NCBI RefSeq assembly: GCF_000315625.1
Contig: NW_005434661.1
Span: 768,345 to 832,344, forward strand
Direction: 5' to 3'
Origin: Guillardia theta CCMP2712
Taxonomy: Eukaryota > Cryptophyceae > Pyrenomonadales > Geminigeraceae
Length of the DNA stretch: 64,000 nucleotides
Shown here: in pieces, positions 19,440-28,559 of the stretch
How positions within the stretch are numbered: the stretch's first letter is position 1
Layout: each line of letters starts with the position of its first letter
Translations under genes and position numbers: made by a program
The notes under the pieces: generated by a model
What the model was told of the DNA's origin: nothing
The model's input: the letters and a program-made list of their open reading frames with translations, nothing else
The model's database searches: none

Positions 19440-21923
19440 GGACGACTCATGCGAGTTGAAGTGATAGTAAGTGATAAAGGATCCCCTGAGAAAAATAAGC
19501 GTCAAGAACAAGGGGAGTGATGAGTTCTTGACGCTCATTTTTCTGATGAGTTTCGTTATCAGAAAGGCGAAAGATAGGCGAGATATGTTGTAAAAGCATA
19601 ACAAGGATGTCAACATCTGAGCGCCATTACCGGATAGCATGAGCGGTTCTAGAGTGGCATAAGATCGGATACCATGCAACGGCAAACCTGCAAGAGAGTC
19701 AGTGGGTAGTGGAACATACATGCTTCCTCCTCTGACACGCATGCTTCCTCCTCTGACACGCATGCTTCCTCCTCTCACCATGAGCGTTCGAGCACAAGAT
19801 CGTCATTGCTGATTTCCATCAGGATGTGCGACAGCAGCTCCTCTTCCCTCTCGCCCTCCTGCACCGATAGGGTCAGCAACGAGTCAGCACCGTCGAGCTC
19901 GCAGACGGAGACGTCACCGTCTTCAAAGAAGGCAGCTCCAGAATCCCATCATACAAGGGAGGTCGTTCTCCAGGGCTTCTCTCCTCGTAGAACTACGGTC
20001 CCTTTGTCAACTCCCGTGTGAAACGCGCATGCTCCCTCGCTCACCTCGAAGACTGCTTCGCTTTGCATGTCGCCAGATGAGGCTGCAGAACGTGGCCGGT
20101 AAGCTTTCCAGTGTCTTCACCATCATCCATCAGCCTACCGCCGTCACCTCCATTCCTCGTCTGCCTTCCGTCTGGGCCTGCTCTCTTCTCCTGCTCGTCC
20201 CGCAACTCGCCTGGCAGACCTTCTGCCATTGAAAGTGAGTCTCGACATGCCGCCTGACCCCGCAGGCCTACTTTGAGCACGTCGGTCAGTGAGCTGCTGG
20301 CTGCTGTCCTGCTCCCCTTTGGAACTCTGCGTTGCGGGCCAGCTCACAGCAGAGGTATAAGAGTACTTGGGACAAGACGATCCTTGTCCTTGATTGCAAG
20401 GCCGCCCGCCAGAGTTTGAGCCGTCCCCTCCTGCCTCCATCCCAGCATCTTCGTACGGGTTGATACCTCCTTGTATCTGGGCAGACACTCGACTAGCCCA
20501 TGAGAGCGAAGCAGCTTCCTCCCTCCTCTGCTGAGCCTCCAGTGCCTGATGACCAACATCATGCGTGATCGCGGAACAGTTACACTCTCACCAGCTTAGC
20601 AGTTTTGATCTCCTCCTCTCGTCTTTGCTTGATCTCAGCGAGCTCGACACATAGGGGATAGCTCGGTGAGTCCTTCCGAACAAACAACTGCACAAAGGGG
20701 AAAAGAGTCAACTGGAGCAAAGGTGCTGGCGAGTTGAGAACAGAAGAGAAAGACGAGAGTAGAGCTGAACAAAGAAGATAGACAGCACCGACCTTGATCG
20801 CAGACAGGTGAGGCACGTAGAAAGCTGGCGTGATCTCTGCAGCAATATGGTGCGTCTTCCCATACAGCAATCATTCTCGCGCAGACGACGGACAAAAACC
20901 AACCTGAGTGGTGGAACTTTTCAGGAGGATGGGAACTTCAAACCCGTAAGGCTTGTCGAACCATTCCCACAGCTGCCTCAGACTAGCACAAGGACTCAAC
21001 AACAAGAATCCACAGGATTCCTCCTCGTTGCAGACCTGAAACTTCCCTTGGGCACCTTTGGGACAACTGCCTGAAAGAAGAAATAGATGTTCTCATCTGC
21101 AGCACCAGACTGTTTAGGATGCAATCGGCACAATCATGACAGCATAACACCTGATGTTGGTTTCCCGTCTTTGTTGATGTATTTCTGATTTGATTGAGCA
21201 TCACATCAACACAAAAAGATGAAACACCCCACCTTCCGCGATGCATTCAAACCAGAGGTTGTAGAGTCGACCGAGGTCGTGTGCGAGGTTTCAGAAACAT
21301 CGTCAGGCCTGATATCTCCCGACACCCTCACTCCCTGCGATCTCGTGTACTCTGCATTCTGGATCTGGATGAACTGGTTCAAAGACGTTGACCCGGTCGT
21401 CTTGGTAACAGCTTCCGTCTCGTCCTGCGACACATGCAAAACTTCACGAGAGACAGACAAGGAGCTGACAGTCTGCTGTGCAGTCTGCTGATACTGGAAT
21501 TGCGTTATTGGCACTGCAGTAGGCTGTGCGGGTGCAGGGAAAAAGTAGGCTCCCTGTGCTTGCCCGTCGGTGCCCTGCATCACCATGTAATATTCCGGCT
21601 GGGCACCTAACAGGGGACTTGTGTTGCTCTGGCTGTCGCCGTTGCCGTTCGCGGGGCCTATGTTGCTCTTGAATGTTTCTGTTATCAAGCTGAGTGGATA
21701 CCACTTCTGCAAACTCCAATCTCAATGCTGTATATAGCATCGACAGCAGCTCCTTTACCTCAGCCTGGACGCCCTGCGCCATCCAGGAATCGCCGGGTGA
21801 CACAGGAAGAGCCATTTGGGAGTGCAAGGGACTTTGCGCTGCTGTTCCGATGTTACCTCTTCCCTCGTGAGATCCACTCTTAGTGGAGGGAGCGCAGAGC
21901 TGGGAACCATCGGTAATAGTCAT
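19440..21923 (-). CDS. DUF789-family protein
   Basis: Exon 1 (21923-21759) starts MTITDGSQLCAPS and splices in phase to exon 2 (21706-21233), which is Gln/Thr/Ser-rich and contains SNIGPANGNGDSQS. Exons 3 and 4 give KYINKDGKPTSG and CNEEESCGFLLLSPCASL, then LRQLWEWFDKPYGFEVPI, ITPAFYVPHLSAIK, LFVRKDSPSYPLCVELAE, FYEERSPGERPPLYDGILE, FAVAWYPI and GSFITYYHFNS. The order LWE-(Y/F)xxPYG..P, YVPxLSAI-L, FYExxxP-RPPLYD-I, AWYPI and FxTYH is that of the DUF789 family of plants and algae. The biochemical role of DUF789 is unknown. It begins 26 bp after the stop of the nucleotidyltransferase gene on the same strand. The intron before GSFITYYHF carries a strong hairpin over its 3' splice site, and the intron before FAVAWYPI carries a 21-bp tandem repeat. 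Confidence 0.65.
19490..19543 (-). promoter_or_regulatory. intronic hairpin over a 3' splice site
   Basis: Arms 19490-19509 and 19524-19543 are complementary over 20 bp with one mismatch, separated by a 14-nt loop. On the minus strand the second arm contains the pyrimidine tract ttatttttctcag, so the acceptor used for the GSFITYYHF exon of the DUF789 gene is inside or just beside the stem. Confidence 0.6.
19717..19778. repeat. three-copy 21-bp tandem repeat in an intron
   Basis: Unit gacacgcatgcttcctcctct repeated nearly exactly three times, starting next to the gtgaga donor that precedes the FAVAWYPI exon of the DUF789 gene (minus strand). Confidence 0.85.
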
Positions 21924-21949
21924 TCACGATAAGGAAGGTGTCTCGGACA

Positions 21950-23322
21950 TCAAACCTCAGCGAAGCTCCCAGACGTTTGGAGGACCTGCAATGCTCTGGC
22001 AAACTCCTCAAGAATATCTTGTACGGTGTAGTCGTTGACGTATCTCCCCAAGTCAAGGTTGATGTCGAAAGGATCCTCTATGCAAAATATATGCCTGTGA
22101 CCCGTGAGCAAGTTGAAATGTTTTGGATGAAGGGCTCTTACCTGTTTCTGAAGTCTTCCGAGGTATCCCATCCCTTCGCCTTCTTCCTGAGAAGCCTTCC
22201 ACTTCGTATACTCACAACTCCCTTATCAATCGGAAAGACTGGAAACATGCTTTAGTCGGCGTTGCTGCATCCATTCCGGTGTACCATTGGAGTAGAAGTG
22301 GAAGAACCCAACGAGAAGAAGCCCCAGCGATGAACGATTGTTCCTTTCACCGAAACCTGGAGAACTTTCATCGAAGAAACGAGCCTTGCACTGTTACTCG
22401 CTAATGTCTCAACGTTTCTGTAGAAGTAGCAGTCGTACACATCTCCGTCACAGGAAACAGCAAACGATGGATCGTTGTTCAGCGTGGCCTGTACGCGCCG
22501 CAGACTTTGCAAGCACGGCAGCACTCTTTCATACTGCAGGTATTGGATTACCATCAACGTATACGTGTAAGAACTCAGATAGCCTCTGAAGGTTTTGTGA
22601 ATTCGACGTTGCTTCACCCAGTGCTTGATGCACATGATCAGCGGCCTGACCCTCTTGTCCAGCATGGTGTATGTGAACAGCAAGTCGGTATTGATACAGG
22701 CAAGGACATTGTTGACACTCAGATCGCAGTCAAAGACAAAATCAAGACCGTCTTGCGCCTTGAACTTGATGATAGGAACTCGGGCATAGGGCAGAGCCTC
22801 AACATTCAACATTCCTTCCCTTTCCAGCAGCCTAGCAAGACCAATGAGAAAAGATATAAATTTTTCTTTCTGTGAGTTTGCCGTCATCATGCAATTGTCC
22901 GCGAACCAGCAGGATTCAAGCTGTGTGTTCATAAACACTCCTTGACTCTTTTGAATCTCATCTTCAGGAACAACAACACACAAGTCTACATCTGAGCCCT
23001 TGGAGCAAAGGTTGCTCCCAAATGAACCAAACATCTGTACTCTCGAATTTGGATAAGTCCTTGCAATGGTCGTGTTCAATGTTGTACAGACGCTAATCTT
23101 ACGATCGATTTCTTCTCTAGGAGGACAGATCTCCGCCACAAAACTCATGCAATCATTAGAAAGGAGATCCATATGTTCGGCTTTCACCTTGGGGTTCACA
23201 ATGCTCGTACACAAAGTTGGCGGTTGTGTGTCGAGACTGGTCGTGAGGTGCTCATCGCTGACCCCTGCAGCACCCCTGTAATAGGCTCCCTTGATCTCGG
23301 CAACATACAGCGATGGCAGCAT
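21950..23322 (-). CDS. Cid1/GLD-2-type terminal uridylyl or poly(A) transferase
   Basis: Starts MLPSLYVAEI at 23322. The catalytic nucleotidyltransferase motif is clear: GSNLCSKGSDVDLCVV with the two metal-binding aspartates. The third aspartate is in FVFDCDLSVNN. A central domain follows with RPLIMCIKHWVKQRRI and GYLSSYTYTLMVIQYLQ (helix-strand typical of the family). A small intron (22397-22357, 41 nt) is needed to join VETLAS to NNRSSLGLLLVGFFHFYS, which is the PAP/25A-associated domain, and a later exon ends GHRHIFCIEDPFDINLDLGR, again standard for Cid1-like enzymes. These add U or A residues to RNA 3' ends. It is a second RNA-tailing enzyme in this window besides the TENT5-like gene. The stop lies 26 bp before the DUF789 start on the same strand. 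Confidence 0.8.
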
Positions 23323-23659
23323 GCTTGGGTTTATTAAAATCGGCGAGCACTGATTTGCCTGAATCCCTCAGCTCCACCCTGTTCATTGCCCGGTCATTAC
23401 CGTGGGAAATCTCCCGCCAAGACAGTTTCAAGAAAAGAATGCAAACAAAAGGGCAAGCTCAGCAGAAGATACCAATCCTTGAAAAGACATGAATATGTTT
23501 CTTCTCCTCCTCAACCTCCTAGTACGCTAACTTATACCTCTTGCACATATCCAGCTCAGATTTGTGGTCAAAGAAAAAGAAACCCTCCTTCTGGACTGAA
23601 AGCAACATGTAGAGGGGAAACGTTTCGATCAACGAGCTGTCTATCTGCCATGACATATG

Positions 23660-23960
23660 CAGGTGGTGGTAGGGGGGGGGGGGGGGGGGTAGGTGGATGA
23701 CGAGTCAAAACTGATCGTTTGAAATCAGATGGAAAGGAAGCCTAGGTAGTATGATAGCCTCTAAATACTGGGATACTTCTTATGAAATATCGACCCTTGA
23801 CGCGAGCTGCACATGGTCATTTCAGCTTTATATACATGTACCCACCCCTGCTCTGTACCCGAGCTTCAAAATTTCATAGCAGCGAGCTAGGAACCGGGGT
23901 TTATTAGACCGAGGGTATAGACTCTGGGGGTGGGTGGGTGATATGACCCCGCCTCAGAGA
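23660..23960. repeat. poly-G tract and GGGTGG-rich island
   Basis: Begins with ggtggtagg and about 18 consecutive G at 23671-23688, then a stretch ending in ctgggggtgggtgggtg. No coding sequence. The AT-rich DNA up to 24100 also holds nothing recognisable. Confidence 0.5.
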
Positions 23961-24119
23961 TTTACAATATAGTTTTATTCAAAATTATGATTCATAAGAC
24001 ATTATTGCTGCTTCAAGAATGTTGAAAGTTTTGAAGTTTAAAGTTTATTGAGTTCACTCTACAAGAGAGTTCTGATCTATTGAGGTTCATAAGAAAGAGT
24101 TTTGTCGGCATCTATCTCA

Positions 24120-24335
24120 CCGAAGATGCACAACTCGGGTCTCTCTTCTCCTTGGGCACTGATTTCCGTACTGCAAGTGAAGGGACCCATGACTGGACGC
24201 TGCTAGCAGGCTCTGATCGCCCCGCCCGGGGGGCTGGGGGGGCCGGCAGCCTTGCCAAAGGCAGTCACTGAGACTCCGGGACCGTACGCCGCCTAACTGT
24301 TCAAGCCGGGTTCCGAGTTCAAACTTACCACAAAG
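24120..24335. repeat. dispersed repeat, copy B with GC-rich core
   Basis: Shares ttctccttgggca (24148), gtactgcaagtgaagggacc plus catgactgg (24167-24195) and ttcaaactt-ccacaaaga (24320-24338) with copy A at 14500-15012. Between them is a GC-rich core (gccccgcccggggggctggg). It lies immediately upstream of the DHAD gene. Confidence 0.55.
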
Positions 24336-24399
24336 ACTTTGATGAGTGAAACATTAGTAGGAGAATGAAAAATAACTTAACTCCTTGTTGCCTTGCCCA

Positions 24400-26070
24400 A
24401 TGCTGCGGCTGGTTGACAGTGCAGGCGTTCGGCGCTCCATGCGCGCCATGCACGCGATGCCCTCCTTGCCCATCTCATCGTTCCTGCCTTGCCAACGTCT
24501 CTGCTACTCTAAAGGAAGCAGCAGGAGGATCGGCACCACCGGTAAGTGAGACTCAGGGGACATGCCAAGGTCCCTCAAGTGCCGGGGGGGAGGGATCGGG
24601 AGTTTTGGAGCAGGGGCTGACTATAAAATCCCTTGCTATCAGGAGAAATGACCGGAAGAGGATTGATGTGCCGTGTTAGCTGCAGCAAGAGCGATCTTCT
24701 GACGAACCGCTACTTCAGACCCTTCAGCTCCCGAGGTGAGGACATGAAAGCTTGGGCTGGTACTCACTCAATTTGAACAAGCTGGCGGGAGGACAACAGC
24801 ACGTCGTGTCTGAACAGATACAGTAAACGCATCACCCAGGAGTTGTCTCAAGGAGCATCTCAAGCCATGTTGTATGCTACCGGCATGAAGGAGGAGGACA
24901 TGAGCAAGGCTCAAGTCGGCATCGCCAGCGTGTGGTGGGAAGGAAACCCCTGCAACATGCACTTGCTGGACCTCGCGGCGGCGGTGAAGGTTGGAGTGCA
25001 CGAGGCGGGCATGCAGGGGATGCGATTCAACACCATAGGAGTGTCGGACGCCATCTCGATGGGCACAGACGGCATGTCCTACTCCCTCCAGTCTCGGGAC
25101 ATCATCGCCGACTCGATCGAGACCGTCATGGGAGCACATTTCTACGACGCCAACATCTCAATCCCTGGTTGCGACAAGAACATGCCTGGTCCCTCAGCTC
25201 TCCCCCTCTTTGCCCTGCTGACTGTTGGTATCGAAGGAACGATCATCGCCATGGCAAGGCTCGATCGCCCGTCGCTCATGGTACGATCTGACCTGCATGA
25301 CTGCCGCTGGTCAGCCGATGGCTGATGAACGTCTCCTCGCAGCTGTACGGAGGAACCATCCGAGCCGGAGGAGCTCCTTCCATCGGTCGGCCAGTGCTGG
25401 ACGTGATCGCAGCATACGAGTCTTATGGGGAGTTGGCGTACGGAAAGATCAACTTGGAGGAGAGGAACAAGATCGTCCAGAGCTGCTGTCCTGGACCTGG
25501 AGCATGCGGAGGCATGTACACGGCGAACACGATGGCAACAGCGATAGAGGCGATGGGAATGTCGCTGCCTTACTCTTCCTCATCACCAGCTGACTCGGAG
25601 GAGAAGATGAAGGAGTGCAGGTGAGGGAGGAGGAGTGAGGAGGAGCGAAAATGGTAGAGTGGAAGGGAGACGGAAGGGATGGTGAAATAGAAAGCGGGAA
25701 TGGAAACATCGAAAGGGAATGGAGGGAGACAGGAGTCAATGGAGGAAAGAGAGCGAGGGGATATGAGTGTGCGAGGATGGAGAGGAGAGAGAAGGGAGGA
25801 GCATGAAGAAGGAGGAGGAGGAGGGTGGAGAGAGAAGCCGATGGGTCGTAACGTTAATCACATCAGAGATGCGGGAAAGGCAATCCGAACATTGTTGGAG
25901 AAAGACATCAAGCCGTCGATGATCATGACTGAAGCTGCTTTCCGCAACGCCATGGTAGTGAGGCAGGAAGGGAGGCAGGAGGCAGGAGGCAGGAGGCAGG
26001 AGGCAGGAGGCAGGAGGCAGGAGGCAGGAGGCAGGAGGCAGGAGGCAGGGAGGCATGCATGCCGGAGGGG

Positions 26071-26103
<33 letters not shown>

Positions 26104-27366
26104 AATGGGTCAGGAAGTGAGGCTCGAGCATGGCAAGGATGTGAAGATGGAGCAGGTGATGGTGATGGTGACGGGAGGGAGCACGAACGCTGTGCTGCAT
26201 CTCATCGCAATGGCACGCGCAGTGGGGGTGAAGCTGACCATCGATGACTTCCAGAAGGTGATGGAGGAGAGGAGGGGGGGGATGGGGAAGGAAGTTGAAA
26301 GGAGGAACAGGAAGGAGGAAGGAAGGAGGGGAGGGAACAGGGACGAGGAACGATGATGGAAAGAGGCCAAGGCAGGGAGAGGAAGGGAGTGGACGGAGGG
26401 GATTAAAGAGAAAGAAGCGGAGGAGAGAGGAGGGAGCATGATACGTTTCAAGGTGAGCGATTCGACACCCTTCCTTGCGGACATGAAGCCGTCGGGGAAG
26501 CATGTGATGGAGGACCTGCACAAGGTGGGAGGGACGCCGGCGCTGATGAAGTACCTGGTGGAGAAGGTAGACACCTGCTTCCTCCTCCTCCTCCTCCTCC
26601 TCCTCCTCCTCCTCCTCCCACGTGTGACGGGGGATCGCAGCACCTCATCGATGACAGCCAGCTCACGGTGACGGGGAAGAGCATCGGAGAGAACCTGCAC
26701 GGGCTCCCCTCCCTCCTCAAGGACCAGAAGGTGATCTTTCCAGTCGAGCAGCCGATCAAGAAGTCCGGACATCTCCAGATCCTCTACGGCAACATCGCAC
26801 CGGAGGGGGCAGTAGCCAAGATCACAGGGAAGGAGGGGGAGATGTTCGAGGGGGAGGCCATCGTCTTCGACTCCGAAGAGGAGATGCTCTCCGCCCTCTC
26901 CCGCAAGGAGATCCGGCCCGGCATGGTGGTCGTGATCAGGTACGAGGGGCCCCAGGGAGGGCCTGGCATGCCGGAGATGCTGACTCCGACCTCCGCCATC
27001 ATCGGGGCCGGGCTGAGCAAGTCTGTCGCCCTGCTCACCGATGGAAGGTTCTCAGGAGCGACCCACGGCTTCTGCATCGGGCATGTGACACCGGAGGCCC
27101 AGCGGGGAGGAGCGATCGCGCTGATCAGGGACGGAGACAGGATCAGGATTGATGCTCGTCCCCAGAGGAGGTCCATCGACGTGCTCCTGTCCCCCGAGAT
27201 TCTGGAGGAGAGGAGGAAGGCGTGGAAAGCCCCTCCTCTCAAGGCGAGCAGAGGAACGCTGTACAAGTACATCAAGTGCGTATCGTCTGCGTCAACGGGT
27301 GAGGAGGAGGATGAGAGATGTGCTGGTGGTGACGAACGTCTTGCAGGCTGCATCACCGACGAATGA
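24400..27366 (+). CDS. ilvD: dihydroxy-acid dehydratase, organellar precursor
   Basis: Converts 2,3-dihydroxy-isovalerate and -methylvalerate to the 2-oxo acids in valine/isoleucine synthesis (EC 4.2.1.9). Exon 1 (24400 to about 24540, donor gtaagt) encodes an Arg/Ser-rich presequence ([16 protein letters not shown]... QRLCYS) of mitochondrial type. Later exons follow the family closely: [28 protein letters not shown] (Fe-S Cys), [24 protein letters not shown] (Cys, interrupted by an intron at 25189-25235), [16 protein letters not shown] (Cys), [31 protein letters not shown] and [13 protein letters not shown]. The last exon after a 27346 acceptor completes SSASTGCITDE and stops at 27364-27366. 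All three iron-sulfur cysteines are present. Introns are unusually purine-rich on the sense strand and hold microsatellites. Confidence 0.9.
25974..26102. repeat. (GGCAGGA)n and (GGCA)n microsatellites in a DHAD intron
   Basis: Heptamer run ggcagga at 25974-26050, then after gcatgcatgcc a ggca tetramer run at 26066-26102. Both lie in the intron after FRNAM. Confidence 0.9.
26579..26618. repeat. (CCT)n in a DHAD intron
   Basis: Triplet run cctcctcct within the intron preceding [14 protein letters not shown]. Confidence 0.9.
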
Positions 27367-27550
27367 GAAGCTCAGAGGAGGAGGAGGAGGAGGAGAAGCA
27401 AGGAAGAGAGATGAGTGCAGATGGGATGGAGGAAACTTGTATCGATCAGACTGAGAGCAGATGGAGTCGTTGACATCAATGTCACATGATATGTTACACT
27501 TCAAGACATCAGATAATACAAACTGATCTGTACAAGCTGCTTCGTCACGT

Positions 27551-28369
27551 TCAATCGTCCTGGAAACCTCCTTCTCTGTCCCAGGCATAGAGCGGAGGGG
27601 GAGGAAGAACTCTCGAGGAAAGGAGCGAAGGGTTGTTCGTGGCGGTGAAGAGAAACTGAAACGGATGCGTCACTTGACATGGAGAGAGGGAAGAACAAGA
27701 ACAAGAACGACTAAGAGGAAGTTGAGGGTGGTGGAGGAAGGAATGGGGCACAGTATGGAACAAGAAGGTAGGGGACAGGGAGGGAGGGAGGGAGGGAGGG
27801 AGGGAGGGAGGGAGGGAGGGAGGGAGGGAGGGAGGGGAGGGAGGGAGGGAGGGAGGGAGGGAGGGAGGGGAGGGAGGGAGGGAGGCGGTTGGCGGGAGGG
27901 GTCGAGGGTCGTGAGAGGATGGAGAGAGCTGCTTCAACATCTCCGTTAGTCTGCTTGAGAGCGTCGGAAGCCTTTGAGGAGAGCAGCGAGTCAGTGCTGG
28001 GGGATGACGAGGAGGAGAACCTGATGAGGGTCGCAGGAGGGAAAAGCCTCGATAAGTCTCATCACCTTGTACTCGAGCTGAACGAGCTTGTTAGCGATGT
28101 GAAGAAAACCCCTCCTCTCCTCTCCTCTCCTCTCTTTCCCCTCCCTCCCTCCCTCTCCTCCCTCATTCCCATCCTCTTGCTCACAAGAGAACAGCTGTTC
28201 TTCCCATAGAGATGCATTTCTGTCTCCACAAGCTGCCAAAGCTGTGAGTTTCCCCCTTCCTCCTCCCCATCCTCTCACTCACTTGACTCCAGAAGTTGAA
28301 GTTCGGCGCGATGCATCCTCGTTGAGCCTGCACTTGTCTCACTAACTCCTTGTGCTCGTCCTCCCCCTC
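27551..28369 (-). CDS. CUE/UBA-like C-terminal exons cut by an assembly gap
   Basis: Minus-strand exons immediately after the 100-N gap: LVRQVQAQRGCIAPN then FNFWSQ (about 28360-28295, donor gtgagt), LWQLVETEMHLYG (about 28237), KLVQLEYKVMRLIEA then FPSCDPHQ (about 28097-28035), and ASDALKQTNGDVEAALS (about 27970-27920). The last two together resemble a CUE/UBA ubiquitin-binding helix bundle. The RxCIxPNxxFWxQLxxxE string resembles the last helix of dual-specificity phosphatases, whose catalytic loop would then lie in the gap. They could equally be the C-terminus of the large membrane protein upstream. The stop may be near 27551. A (GGGA)n run (27776-27890) lies within. Confidence 0.35.
27776..27890. 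repeat. (GGGA)n microsatellite
   Basis: Uninterrupted ggga tetramers with two or three single-base breaks. Confidence 0.95.
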
Positions 28370-28469
28370 NNNNNNNNNNNNNNNNNNNNNNNNNNNNNNN
28401 NNNNNNNNNNNNNNNNNNNNNNNNNNNNNNNNNNNNNNNNNNNNNNNNNNNNNNNNNNNNNNNNNNNNN
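28370..28469. other. assembly gap (100 N)
   Basis: Exactly 100 N, a size often used as a placeholder for unknown length. Left flank is CT-rich and right flank GA-rich on the same strand, so a long polypurine/polypyrimidine repeat with a strand switch probably caused the break. Confidence 0.95.
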
Positions 28470-28559
28470 GAGGGAGAGAGGGAGGGAGGGAGGTGATCTT
28501 GCCTGCCATCGATTTCTCTGAACGATTGCTATCTTCTTTCGCTCCCTCGCGGCTTTTCC

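Noticed and set aside
25974-26102. CRISPR-like spaced repeat
   Set aside because: Continuous short tandem repeats without spacers; eukaryotic intron.
25736-26521. 261-codon minus-strand frame opposite DHAD introns
   Set aside because: Created by intron microsatellites and the antisense of real exons.
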